NCBI GenBank assembly: GCA_016711875.1
Contig: JADJSD010000011.1
Coordinates: forward strand, 1 to 64,000
Source of the DNA: Betaproteobacteria bacterium
Lineage (GTDB): Bacteria > Pseudomonadota > Gammaproteobacteria > Burkholderiales > Usitatibacteraceae
Reading direction: 5' to 3'
Length of the DNA stretch: 64,000 nt
Below the pieces are notes generated by a model. It saw only the letters and a program-made list of their open reading frames with translations, was not told the origin of the DNA and did not search any database. Positions 8,339 through 17,519 of the stretch are shown in pieces. Position numbers and translations under genes: made by a program. The number at the start of each line of letters is the position of its first letter. Within the stretch, counting starts at the first letter, position 1.

Positions 8339-8815
8339 CTATTTCTTCTTCTTGAGGTGGTCCGCGGTGTACTTGAATTCCGCGGCGCAGCCGTCTTCCA
8401 CCTGCCCCTGCGAGAACTTGGCCACCGCGCCGCCCACGAGCGGGATCGGGCATCGGGCCACGTGCGCGATCCGGTAGACGGACCCCTTCCCCGAGGGTTG
8501 CAGCGAGAACTCCGCCGAGATCGTGACCGGCGCGCCGGCGACCGTCATGGCGAGCGTGCCGGCCCAGCCGTCGCCCTCGGGCTTCCACGTCTCGTCGAAC
8601 CGGATGTCGGATTCGGAGGGCAGCACCTTGGCCACGAGGCCGGGCATCTCCCGCTTCACGCGCCGCGTCATGACGAGGGCGACGCCCTTGCCGGACTTCT
8701 TCGCCTTCACCGTCGCCTCGAGCTCGCCCAGGGCGAGGCAGCGGGCTTCGAGGAACTTCGGGTCCGTGAGCAGGGCGAAGACCGCATCGACGGGGGCTGC
8801 GTATTTCTGTTCCAT
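8339..8815 (-). CDS. DUF2505-like SRPBCC-fold protein
   Basis: 158 aa from the ATG at 8815. It begins 'MEQKYAAPVDAVFALLTDPKFLEAR', as in START/SRPBCC-type ligand-binding domains annotated DUF2505. The central beta strands ('RFDETWKPEGDGWAGTLAM', 'VTISAEFSLQP') and a C-terminal helix ending in a lysine tail fit that fold. A possible extension to 8863 lacks the family start and was rejected. No signal peptide. Function unknown; the fold usually binds hydrophobic ligands. Confidence 0.75.
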   Translation of the reverse strand: MEQKYAAPVDAVFALLTDPKFLEARCLALGELEATVKAKKSGKGVALVMTRRVKREMPGLVAKVLPSESDIRFDETWKPEGDGWAGTLAMTVAGAPVTISAEFSLQPSGKGSVYRIAHVARCPIPLVGGAVAKFSQGQVEDGCAAEFKYTADHLKKKK

Positions 8816-8955
8816 CGGTATCCTCCGGGGCGGCTTCGGGCCGCGGCGGCCATCGTGCCACAACGGGCGCGAGGGGGGCGAGGGCCGAAATATATTTCCT
8901 GCCCTTGACCTGCCTCATCGCCGCGCGGGGCCGCCGTCGGCGACACTGGGCGGCC

Positions 8956-9837
8956 ATGAGAATCGTCCAATCGCTCAAGGGGGCCGTCGCCTCCTTCGCC
9001 GTCGGCCTCAACGTCGTCGTGATCTTCGCGGCGATGATCCCATTCTCCCTCGTGAAGCTCCTCGTCCCGGTGCGCCCCGTGCGGCGCGTGTGCGACCGGG
9101 CCCTCACGGCCATCGCGATCCAGTGGGTGGCGTTCAACGACCTCATCATCGCCGCGGTGGGGAACACGCGCTGGGACGTGCAGGGGCTGGAGGGCCTGCA
9201 CCGCCAGGGCTGGTACCTGGTGAGCGCCAATCACCAGACGTGGGCCGACATCCTCGTGCTGCAGCGCACCTTCCGCGGCCGCATCCTCTTCCTCAAGTTC
9301 TTCCTCAAGGCCGAGCTCATCTGGGTGCCGGTGATCGGCCTGGCGTGGTGGGCGCTCGACTTCCCCTTCATGAAGCGCGGCAAGAAGGGCGGCCGCAGCG
9401 ACCTCGAGACCACGCGCATCGCCTGCGAGAAGTTCAAGCTGATCCCCACCTCGGTCATCAACTTCGTCGAGGGCACGCGCTTCACGAAGGCGAAGCACGC
9501 CCGCCAGGGCTCGCCGTACAAGCACCTCCTCAAGCCCCGTGCCGGCGGCATGGCCGTCGCGCTCGCGACCCTGGGCGAGGACTTCGAGGCCCTGCTCGAC
9601 GTGACCATCGCCTACCCGCGCGGCACGCCCACCTTCTGGGACCTCATGTGCGGCCGGATGGCGGAAGTCGTGGTCCGCGTGCGCTCGCGCCCGATTCCGC
9701 CGAACCTCGCTGGCGGTGAAAAGGCGAATGGCCCCGAGTTCCGCTCGGGGGTGCAGGCGTGGATCGCCGAGATGTGGGCGGACAAGGACCGGGAGCTCGG
9801 CGAATTGCTCGCGCCCGACCGGCCGCCTGGGGACTAG
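8956..9837 (+). CDS. 1-acyl-glycerophosphate acyltransferase-family protein (YihG-like)
   Basis: 293 aa. An N-terminal hydrophobic helix ('FAVGLNVVVIFAAMIPFSL') anchors it in the inner membrane. The PlsC-type motifs are clear: the catalytic HX4D as 'SANHQTWADILVLQ' and the glycerol-phosphate-binding 'NFVEGTRFT'. The length and the extended C-terminus resemble E. coli YihG rather than PlsC. It is predicted to acylate a lysophospholipid. The ATG at 8956 starts the conserved membrane helix; longer in-frame starts are unlikely. Its 3' end overlaps the convergent patatin locus by four bases. Confidence 0.88.
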   Translation: MRIVQSLKGAVASFAVGLNVVVIFAAMIPFSLVKLLVPVRPVRRVCDRALTAIAIQWVAFNDLIIAAVGNTRWDVQGLEGLHRQGWYLVSANHQTWADILVLQRTFRGRILFLKFFLKAELIWVPVIGLAWWALDFPFMKRGKKGGRSDLETTRIACEKFKLIPTSVINFVEGTRFTKAKHARQGSPYKHLLKPRAGGMAVALATLGEDFEALLDVTIAYPRGTPTFWDLMCGRMAEVVVRVRSRPIPPNLAGGEKANGPEFRSGVQAWIAEMWADKDRELGELLAPDRPPGD

Positions 9838-11116
9838 TCCGGCTTCGCGGAAGCCCCGAGATCGCGCAGCAGGCGCCGGTATTCGGGCGACTGGCGCAGG
9901 AGACGCCCGGCCATGGCGCGCAAGCGATCGACCTGTTCGTCGGTCAGGACGAAGCTGGTCGGCAGGTTGCGGAAGTACCGCTTTTCCGCGGCGTCCTCGA
10001 TGGAGTCGAAGTTGATGTCGATCGCGTAGAAGTCGATCGCGAGCGGCTGGCCGTCGGGGCCCTGGATGCGCCGCATCGCGCCCACGAAGTCGCGCAGCAG
10101 CTCGATCTGCTCGTAGCTGTAGCGGTCGATCGGCACCCCCGTGGCGCGCACCAGCAGGGACAGCACGTCGGGCGGCTCCTCGCGCCTGCCCCAGTCGTTC
10201 TCGGTGTCGGCCAGCGAGTTGACGGAAATCACCGCGAAGCGCTTGAGCTTGTCGAACCCCGTGAGGGCCCGGAATCGTTCGCTCGCCATCGCCACTTCCA
10301 GGCCCTCGAGCACGGTGCGCAGGCCCACGTTGTCGGAAAGGCCCCCGTCGACCAGGTGCAGGTAGCGGTGCGCCTCGCTGTCCTGCAGCGCGGCGAGTTC
10401 GCGATCGCGCAGGCTGGTCCGGCCCGCCTTCGCATTGGCCACCTCCGACCCGAACGCCCGCACCATGTTCTCGCGCAGGTCGAAGCCGCACATTCCCGCG
10501 TAGTTGTCGAAACCGACCTCTGGTTGAAGGTGATCCGCGCCCCGGTGGTGACTTCGGTCGCGGCGACGTTCACGAACGGGCCGCCGCGGCTGCGCAGGTC
10601 CCCGAACGTGGCGCCCTCGAACAGGATCCGGTCGTAGTACTCGGCGGCCATGTCGCTGCGGGTGAAGCTGCCGCCCAGGATCGTCGGCCACGTGGTCGGG
10701 TTGAGCACCATCGCGGCCAGGTCGCCCTGCACGTCGCGCTTGAGGAAGCGCCGCTCGTACTCCTCGAACAGCCGGTCTCCGTGCAGCGCGTAGGCGAGCG
10801 CCGTGAAGCTGCCGCCGGAGACGCCGGTGACGAAATTGACCTTGTCGAGCAGGGGCGCGGTGCCCCGCGGCGAGGGTACCGCGGTGCGCTTCAATTCCTC
10901 GAGGATCCCGAACGAGAACGCCGCCGCGCGCGTGCCGCCGCCCGACATCGCGACCACCAGGCCGAACCCCGGGTCGCCGCGCTCCGCCTGCCAGTTCGAC
11001 ACGCGGTATCCGTAATGGCGATCGAACTGCGCCAGCGGCGGATTCACCGGCCGCGTCGCGCAGCCGGCGAGCAACAGTGCGGCCAGGACGAACGCGGTGC
11101 GTGCGCCGGAATTCAT
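9834..11116 (-). pseudogene. Patatin-like phospholipase lipoprotein, frameshifted and probably internally deleted
   Basis: The N-terminal part carries a lipoprotein signal ('LLLAGCATRP', lipobox Cys ~residue 18), the oxyanion loop 'MSGGGTRAAAFS' and the nucleophile elbow 'GVSGGS'. The C-terminal part, in another frame, holds 'NYAGMCGF' and the catalytic 'DGGLSDNVG'. The frame changes at about 10520, between 'ARITFNQ' and 'NYAGMCGF'. In related lipoprotein patatins I recall roughly 30 residues (a CSDL...SSAFP segment) at this point, so more than one base seems to be missing. Both halves of the Ser-Asp dyad survive. Most likely a true pseudogene or a local misassembly. Confidence 0.8.
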
Positions 11117-12267
11117 GGCGCGCCGTTCCGGTTGCGGCGCGCGAGCACCGCCCACCCTGCCGCGCTTGCGTAGAGCAGCAGGAGGATCGTCATGTTGAGG
11201 AATTCCGGACGGATCTCGCTCCACGTGGCCCCCATCTGGTTCAGCTTCACGAAGCCGAAGATGCCCGGCGTCGTCGGGATCAGCAGCGCCAGGGCGTTGA
11301 TCGGCTCGGGCATCGCCTCGCGCGGAAAGACGATGCCGCCCATGAACAGGAACGGCACGGACGTGGCGAGCATCACCTGGAGGGCGCGCTCGCGATCGGC
11401 GAACCAGGCGCCCAGCGCGATGCCCAGGCTGGCGATGGTGAGCGCCGAAAGTGCGGCAAAGGCGATCGCCCCCGCGAGGTTGCCGCCTCGCGGCACGTCC
11501 TGGGCCCAGAACGCGAAGCCGATGAAGTAAAGCAGCGCCAGGAAGACGAACAGGGCGAAGCCGGCGATGGCGCCGATCAACGCCCGGGTCGGCGTCGCGT
11601 GCGGGCCGAACAGGGTCCCCGCTCGCGCTTCGATCCAGGTTCCGACGAGCGAGGCGATCGCCATCAGCATCACCTGCTGCACGATCAGGATCCCCACGGC
11701 GGCGACCACGTAGCCGCCATAGCCGCGCGTCAGGTTGAAGAGCGGCTGGCTGATGAACGCCGGGCCTGCGTGCGACGACTGCAGCAGGGCCGCCGCCGGT
11801 GCGCCTTGCCGGGCAAGGCGTGCGCCGGAGATCTCGCCGGCCACGCCCTGCACCACGACGCCGACGCTGCCCAGGATGGCGCTGTCCTGGACGGGAAAGG
11901 CCCCGGTGCCGAAAACGGAGACGGCGGTCGGCGTGCCGCGCGTCGCATCGCGGGAAAAATCCGGCGGCACCACGACGATACCGGCGATCTCGCCGGCGGC
12001 CAGCGCGTCGCGGGCTTCCTCCACGGAAGCGGCAACGCCACGGATGCGAATGGCGGCCACCGTGGAGAGCCGCGACACGATCTCGCGGGACATCGGGCTC
12101 GCGTCGAGATCGACCACGACGAGCGCGGTGTGCCGCACCGATTGCGTGTCGTAAGCCATCGGATAGAAGAACGAATAGACCGGGACCGCGGCCACGAACA
12201 GGATCACGAGCCCCCGATCGCGAAGCGCGGCGCGGACCGTTTCGGAGAACGCGCGCCAGAGTGTCAT
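11113..12267 (-). CDS. ABC-2 type export permease (YhhJ/YbhR-like)
   Basis: 384 aa inner-membrane subunit. One N-terminal helix ('GLVILFVAAVPVYSFFYPM') is followed by a ~140-residue periplasmic domain. Five C-terminal helices start near 'GYVVAAVGILIVQQVMLMAIA' and end 'ILLLLYASAAGWAV'. 'GGIVFPREAMP' is typical of the ABC-2 family used in drug, lipid and LPS export. It is the last gene of a TolC/HlyD/permease/permease operon and overlaps the previous permease by four bases (ATGA type). No ATPase gene is visible nearby. Confidence 0.87.
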   Translation of the reverse strand: MTLWRAFSETVRAALRDRGLVILFVAAVPVYSFFYPMAYDTQSVRHTALVVVDLDASPMSREIVSRLSTVAAIRIRGVAASVEEARDALAAGEIAGIVVVPPDFSRDATRGTPTAVSVFGTGAFPVQDSAILGSVGVVVQGVAGEISGARLARQGAPAAALLQSSHAGPAFISQPLFNLTRGYGGYVVAAVGILIVQQVMLMAIASLVGTWIEARAGTLFGPHATPTRALIGAIAGFALFVFLALLYFIGFAFWAQDVPRGGNLAGAIAFAALSALTIASLGIALGAWFADRERALQVMLATSVPFLFMGGIVFPREAMPEPINALALLIPTTPGIFGFVKLNQMGATWSEIRPEFLNMTILLLLYASAAGWAVLARRNRNGAP

Positions 12268-13438
12268 CGGCCGCCCCAGCTCTGCGGTTGGCGCACCGCG
12301 CGGGAGAGCAACGGAAGGCCCACCAGCAGCGGGACGGCGATGAATAGGAGCAGGGGCACCATCCCCTGCGCCCAGGCGCCCGCGCTGGCGCCGCCGAGCC
12401 ATTGGCCCTGTTGCACGGGCAGGTAGTGGGTGAAGGGCAGGAGGCCTCCCCACCACTGCGCGACCGGGCTCATCGCGGCGCGCGGAAAGGAAAAGCCGCT
12501 GAAGGCGAGCCCGGTCGCGACGTAGATGCCCGTGAGGCTCAGGGCGAGCCTCAGGTTGCGCGAGAGCCCGACCAGCATGACGGCGACGGCGATCGAGTCG
12601 ATCACCAGCACGGCGATGGCCACGATCCACAGCGCGAGGCTGCCGGCGGGGGTCCAGCCCCGCCAACCCGCGAACGTGGAAACGAGTGCCAGCGCGAAGA
12701 CGATGAAGACGAGCGAGACCGGCGCGAGCTTGCCGGCGACGGCCGACGTGAGGCTGCCGCCCGCGCTGGCGAGCCAGGCCTCGACGGTGCGGTCGCGGAA
12801 TTCCCGCCCGAGCGCGGAGACGGCCGCGATGACGCAGAACAGGTGCAGCGCGACGGGCAGCAGCATGCCGCCCAGGTAGGCCTCGTAGGACAGGGCGGGA
12901 TTGAACAGGGTACGAAGTTCCGCCTGCACCGCGCCGACCCGGGCGCCCGCCTGCGCAAGGCCGCCGCCGAAGCGGGCTTCGCTGGCCACGGCCCGTTCGA
13001 TCACCAACGACGTCACGGCCGCGCGCACGTCGTTGCCGATGAGGCCGCCACCAGCGAGAACTGGGCGTTGTCGTACAGGACGACCGGTTGCGGTGCGTTG
13101 CGCAGGCGGTCCCGCTCCCAGTTCGCCGGAATGTGCACGACACCGTAGACGCCGCCGCTTCGCACCAGCGGCAAGGCGGCCTCCAGGCTCGCGGGTCGCG
13201 CGGTGATGGCGAGCCCGCGCATCGCCGCCATGCGGCGGGCGAGGTCGCGCGAGGCGACGGAATGGTCCTCGTCCACGACCGCGATCGGCAGGGCCGTGGG
13301 CACCCCCGCGCTGAAGAGCCACAGCATCAACGCGAGCGTCGCCGCCGGAAACCAGATGAGCAGCGCGAGGTCCCACGGTTGCCGGCGCAGGTGGAGCAGT
13401 TCGCGCGACACGACGGCGCGAAGGCCGGCGGCGGGCAT
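12264..13438 (-). pseudogene. ABC-2 type export permease, one-base frameshift
   Basis: Sister permease of the export operon. From the ATG at 13438 the protein reads 'MPAAGLRAVVSRELLHLRRQ' into a membrane helix and periplasmic domain as far as 'DNAQFSLVA'. It continues in another frame from 'GLIGNDVRAAVTSLVIERA' through five membrane helices to 'QPQSWGGR'. Adding one base near 13045 (AGGCCGC to AGGCCCGC on the + strand) restores an uninterrupted ~391-residue protein. The remaining sequence is fully conserved, so I treat this as a probable consensus error rather than decay. Confidence 0.82.
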
Positions 13439-13440
13439 GG

Positions 13441-14436
13441 TCAGCGGCTGTGCACCAGCACCGACATGCCGGGCCGAAGCCCTTCGATGCGCGCCTGCGG
13501 ACGCGCCCGCACTTCGAACGTGCGGATGTCGTAGCCGCTCGACTGTCGCGTGGCGCGCCAGGTGGCGTAGTCCCCGCGCGGCCGGATCGTGTCGATGACG
13601 AACTTGACCTGGCGATCGCCCAGCGCGGGCACGATGCCCTCGAGGCGCGCGCCGAGTTTCACGCCGGCGAAGTCGTCCTCGCGGATATTGAAGACGACCC
13701 AGAGGTCGGCGAGGTCGACCAGCGTCACGATCGGGAAGCCGGCGGCGGCCAGTTCGCCCGGATGAAGCACGACCTTGTCGACCTCCGCGGCCCGCGGCGA
13801 CTTCAGGACGAGATCCAGGGCGGCCGCGTCCACTTCCGCGGCGCCGGCCTTGGCCTGCAGCGCGCCCGCTCGCGCGGCGGCCTTTTCCTGCGGACGCGCG
13901 CCGGTGAGGGCCGCGTCGTACTGCGCCTTGGCGGCGATCGCGGTCTCGCGCGCGGCCCGGGCGTTGGTCTGCGCCTCGTCGTTGCGCTGCAGGGAGATGA
14001 GGCCTTCCTTGTGCAGCGCGCCCAGTCGCTGGGCGGTCTTGTCGGCGAGATCGGCGCCGGCGGCGGCCTTGTCCCACATCGCCTTGGCGGCGCGGATGTC
14101 TTCGGCCCGCGCGCCCAGGTCGACGAGGTCGCGCTTCGCGTCGGCCGCATCTTGCACCGCGCCCGCCTGCGCGAGCTTCGCGCGCAGCTCCGGGCTGTCC
14201 AGCGTGACCAGCACCGCGCCGGCCGCGACCGCCTCGCCTTCGCGCACCGCGATCTTCTCGATCCGCGCCGAGATCTTGGGCGAGATGTTGATGGACTGGG
14301 CCTCGACCTGGCCTTGCAGCGGGACGGGCGCGGGGTGATAGGCGAGCCACAGGCCCCAGCCGATGAAGGCGAGCACGCCGATGATGACAAGAACGCCGGC
14401 GATGCCGACCCGGGTTGGTTTTCCATCCGTAGCCAT
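13441..14436 (-). CDS. HlyD/EmrA-type membrane fusion protein
   Basis: 331 aa periplasmic adaptor. One N-terminal membrane helix ('VGIAGVLVIIGVLAFIGWG') is followed by a biotinyl-lipoyl-like half ('ISARIEKIAVREGEAVAAG'). A long alanine-rich coiled-coil hairpin occupies about residues 90-210, and the second lipoyl half and beta-barrel contain 'VVLHPGELAAAGFPIVTLVD' and 'LWVVFNIREDD'. It sits between the TolC-like gene (2 bp) and the permeases (2 bp) in one operon, so it should bridge the ABC-2 pump to the outer-membrane channel. Confidence 0.92.
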   Translation of the reverse strand: MATDGKPTRVGIAGVLVIIGVLAFIGWGLWLAYHPAPVPLQGQVEAQSINISPKISARIEKIAVREGEAVAAGAVLVTLDSPELRAKLAQAGAVQDAADAKRDLVDLGARAEDIRAAKAMWDKAAAGADLADKTAQRLGALHKEGLISLQRNDEAQTNARAARETAIAAKAQYDAALTGARPQEKAAARAGALQAKAGAAEVDAAALDLVLKSPRAAEVDKVVLHPGELAAAGFPIVTLVDLADLWVVFNIREDDFAGVKLGARLEGIVPALGDRQVKFVIDTIRPRGDYATWRATRQSSGYDIRTFEVRARPQARIEGLRPGMSVLVHSR

Positions 14437-14438
14437 GG

Positions 14439-15797
14439 CTAGAGTCTCACTTCCGCGCGTTTCATGAATTCGGGAAACCGCCCGATCTGGCCCGACGCCT
14501 CGAGCAGGGCGCCGAGCGCGACGACGAACTCGTAGGCGATCTGCGCCCGTCCGGTCTCGGCCCGCGTGAGGCTGTTGCGGGCCTCGTTCACGTCGAGGGT
14601 CACGGACTGCCCTTCCTCGAAGGCCCGCTCGCGCAGGCGCAGGTTCTCGCGGGCCAGTTCCACGGCGGAATCGAACAACAGGAACTGCTCGCGGGCCTGG
14701 CCCACCCGCAGCCAGGCGGTCTCGACCGAGCCCCGGATGCTGTTGACCGCCTCGGCCTCGAGGGCATCGACCTGCGCCTTGCGGGCCTGGGCCGAGCCGA
14801 TGGTGGCGGCGTGATCCTCGCGGCCGAAGAGCTTGAGGTTCACGCCGATGCCGGCGATCCAGTTGGGCTCGATCGGGGTGAGGTGCTTGGTGATGAGGTT
14901 GTACTGCCCGAACGCGAACACCTGCGGCATCCGGTCGGACTTCGCGACCGCGATGCCCTGGTCCGCGGCCTGCCCTTTCGACTTGATGAGCGCCAGCGTC
15001 GGGTTCCGGATCTCGGCCTCGCCCAGCCACGCGGCGAGCGGCTCGATCGGCGAGGTGATGACGAAGAGCGGCGAGGTCGGGCGCGGCACGCCGGCCTCCC
15101 GCAGCATGCGGGCGAGGGCGGCCTCGGCCGACTCCCGCTCGCGCCGGGCCTTCACCAGTTCCCGCGCCCCCTCGTCGCGCGTCACCTGCGCGGAGAGCCG
15201 CTCGACGGCGCTCACCTGCCCCTGGGCCTCGAAGCGGCGCGAGCGGGCCAACTGGCGGTCGGCCTGCTCGAGCTGGGACGCCCGCAATCCCTCGACGACG
15301 CTCGCGAGGCGCAGCCCGAAATAGCGGGCGACGAGCTGGAAATCGAGGCGCTCCTCGGTTTGCGCGAGTTCGGCACGGGCGCCCGTGAGCTCGGCCTCGC
15401 GAAGCTTCTGCACCGCATCGATCTTGCCGCCGGTGTAGAGGGGCCAGGTCATCAGCAGCGAACTGCGCGGTCCGTCGAAGTCGTAGTTGTAGATATCGAT
15501 CCCGACCGGCAGGGCGCTCAGGTCGAATCGCTTGCGGCCGTAGACCTGCGTCGCGTTCAGCACGAACTCCGGGTAGCCGAGCCGGTCGGCCGCCGTGACT
15601 TCGAATTCCTGCCGCTGGAGGTTGGCCTGGGCCGCCTTGATGTTGTCGGCTCTCGTCGCGAGCAGCGAGCGGGCGGCTTCGAAGCTCAGGTCGTCGCCGA
15701 GCGCCCGGGGCGATGCGGCACCGATCGCCCCGCCCGCGAGGCAGATCGCCAGCAGGCGCGGCAAACGACAATGGCGGGCGTCGACGGCGGTACGCAT
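14439..15797 (-). CDS. TolC-family outer-membrane channel protein
   Basis: 452 aa, first gene of the tripartite export operon. The signal peptide spans about residues 14-36 ('LLAICLAGGAIGAASPRALG'). The rest shows the duplicated helical/strand pattern of TolC proteins, with long amphipathic helices and paired 'TWPLYTGGKIDAV' and 'GIGVNLKLFGREDHAA' strand segments. The start at 15797 gives a proper signal peptide; the longer frame to 15938 has no such feature. A 194-bp gap upstream separates it from the divergent DUF3297 gene and should hold both promoters. Confidence 0.9.
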   Translation of the reverse strand: MRTAVDARHCRLPRLLAICLAGGAIGAASPRALGDDLSFEAARSLLATRADNIKAAQANLQRQEFEVTAADRLGYPEFVLNATQVYGRKRFDLSALPVGIDIYNYDFDGPRSSLLMTWPLYTGGKIDAVQKLREAELTGARAELAQTEERLDFQLVARYFGLRLASVVEGLRASQLEQADRQLARSRRFEAQGQVSAVERLSAQVTRDEGARELVKARRERESAEAALARMLREAGVPRPTSPLFVITSPIEPLAAWLGEAEIRNPTLALIKSKGQAADQGIAVAKSDRMPQVFAFGQYNLITKHLTPIEPNWIAGIGVNLKLFGREDHAATIGSAQARKAQVDALEAEAVNSIRGSVETAWLRVGQAREQFLLFDSAVELARENLRLRERAFEEGQSVTLDVNEARNSLTRAETGRAQIAYEFVVALGALLEASGQIGRFPEFMKRAEVRL

Positions 15798-15991
15798 TTC
15801 GTGATCTCGTGCTTGTAGGTGAGAGGGTTCCAACGCGGCTCGACGAGCCCGGGGACGACGCGCGCGCGGGGCGCGCAGGTCGGTCGAAGGTAGCACATCG
15901 ACCGCGGAATCCCCCCGGCCGGCCGCGCTCGCGTACACCTTTGGGCCGACAATGGGTTAGATTCCCGGGTTACGCCTCCATTCCATCCGCC

Positions 15992-16240
15992 ATGACCGAC
16001 ACCGCCGAACGCCCGCCCCTGCCCGACCACCTCGCCGTCAACCCGAAGAGCCCGCACTACGTGGCGGCGATCCTCGAGCACGACATCGGCATCCGCATCA
16101 ACGACAAGGAACGCTTCGACGTCGAGGAGTACTGCATCAGCGAGGGCTGGATCAAGGTGCCCGCCGGCAAGACGGTCGACCGCCACGGCAATCCCCTGCT
16201 CATCAAGTTGAAGGGCAAGGTCGAGGCCTTCTACAAGTAG
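15992..16240 (+). CDS. DUF3297 family protein
   Basis: 82 aa. The sequence 'LPDHLAVNPKSPHYVAAI' and 'GIRINDKERFDVEEYCISEG' is the hallmark of the small proteobacterial DUF3297 family, whose function is unknown. Soluble, no signal peptide. It lies 10 bp upstream of the PrpF gene and may be co-transcribed with it, but the family is usually found as a free-standing housekeeping gene, so its link to the following cluster is not established. Confidence 0.88.
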   Translation: MTDTAERPPLPDHLAVNPKSPHYVAAILEHDIGIRINDKERFDVEEYCISEGWIKVPAGKTVDRHGNPLLIKLKGKVEAFYK

Positions 16241-16250
16241 GAGCCTGACC

Positions 16251-17429
16251 GTGACCCAACTGCGAATCCCCGCCGTCTACATGCGCGGCGGCACGAGCAA
16301 AGGCGTCTTCTTCGTGAAGGACGACCTGCCCGCCGACCCCGCCGTCCGCGACCGCTTGCTGATGCGCGTGATCGGCAGCCCCGACGCCTACGGCAAGCAG
16401 ATCGACGGCATGGGCGCCGCGACCTCCAGCACCAGCAAGGTCGTGCTCATCTCGAAATCCACGCGCCCGGATTGCGACGTGGATTATCTCTTCGGCCAGG
16501 TGGCCATCGACCGCCCCTTCATCGACTGGAGCGGCAACTGCGGAAACCTCACCTCGGCCGTCGGCCCCTTCGCGATCTCGGCGGGACTCGTGGCCGCGCC
16601 CGCGGATGGCGCCGCGCTCGTGCGCATCTGGCAGGCGAACATCGGCAAGAAGATCAACGCGATCGTCCCGGTGAAGGCAGGCGAGGTGGTGGAGGAGGGC
16701 GACTTCGAATTGGATGGCGTCACCTTCCCCTCGGCCGAAATCCGCATCGAGTTCATCGAGCCGGGTGGCGGGGACGAAGACGGCGAGGGCGGCGCCATGT
16801 TCCCCACGGGCCGGCTCCTGGACGTGCTGGAAGTGCCGGGCGTCGGAAGCATCGAGGCGACCCTCATCAACGCGGGTAACCCGCACGTCTTCGTGAACGC
16901 CTCGGCCCTGGGCCTCAAGGGCACCGAGATGCAGGGCGACATGAACGGTGACAAGGCGCTCCTCGCGCGGCTGGAGGCAGTCCGGGCGCAAGGCGCCGTC
17001 GCGATGGGCATCGCGGCCACGGTCGAGGAGGCCTCCCGGACGAAACTGCACGTACCCAAGCTGTGCTTCGTCTCGCCGGCGCAGTCGTACACGGCCTCGG
17101 ACGGCAAGCCGGTGAGGGCAGGTGATCTCGACATCACCGCGCGCATCCTCTCGATGGGCGTGCTGCATCACGCGATGACGGGCACGGGCGCCGTGGCCAT
17201 CGCCGTGGCCGCCGCGATTCCCGGGACGGTCGTGCACCGCACGCTCAAGGCCGGGGCGGATCCCTCCCGTACCGTGTTCGGCCATCCGTCCGGGGTGCTG
17301 GCGGTGGGCGCGGATGTCGAAGAGCGCGAGGGGCAGTGGCTCGTCACGAAGGCGGTGATGAGCCGCAGCGCGCGCCGGATCATGGAAGGCTGGGTCAGGG
17401 TGCCTGATACCGCGGCTGCCCGGGGCTGA
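16251..17429 (+). CDS. PrpF-family isomerase (methylaconitate or oxalomesaconate type)
   Basis: 392 aa from a GTG start preceded by AGGAG. Two-domain diaminopimelate-epimerase-like fold; 'MRGGTSKGVFFVKDDLP' and 'DWSGNCGNLTSAVGPFAI' are the PrpF signatures, with the conserved Cys (in SGNCGN) and Lys (in TSKG) near the active site. Family members isomerise double bonds of tricarboxylates (2-methylaconitate, 4-oxalomesaconate). No prpB/prpC is present, and the neighbours are Bug receptors and an Ldh2-type dehydrogenase, so the substrate is more likely another unsaturated di- or tricarboxylate. Confidence 0.88.
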   Translation: MTQLRIPAVYMRGGTSKGVFFVKDDLPADPAVRDRLLMRVIGSPDAYGKQIDGMGAATSSTSKVVLISKSTRPDCDVDYLFGQVAIDRPFIDWSGNCGNLTSAVGPFAISAGLVAAPADGAALVRIWQANIGKKINAIVPVKAGEVVEEGDFELDGVTFPSAEIRIEFIEPGGGDEDGEGGAMFPTGRLLDVLEVPGVGSIEATLINAGNPHVFVNASALGLKGTEMQGDMNGDKALLARLEAVRAQGAVAMGIAATVEEASRTKLHVPKLCFVSPAQSYTASDGKPVRAGDLDITARILSMGVLHHAMTGTGAVAIAVAAAIPGTVVHRTLKAGADPSRTVFGHPSGVLAVGADVEEREGQWLVTKAVMSRSARRIMEGWVRVPDTAAARG

Positions 17430-17519
17430 GGGGCGGTTATCATCGAGGGTCCCGGAAGCCAGTCCGGGACCGCGGCGCCGACCGTAGCGCCCGCGTCGAA
17501 ACACCCGAGGAGAAAGTCG

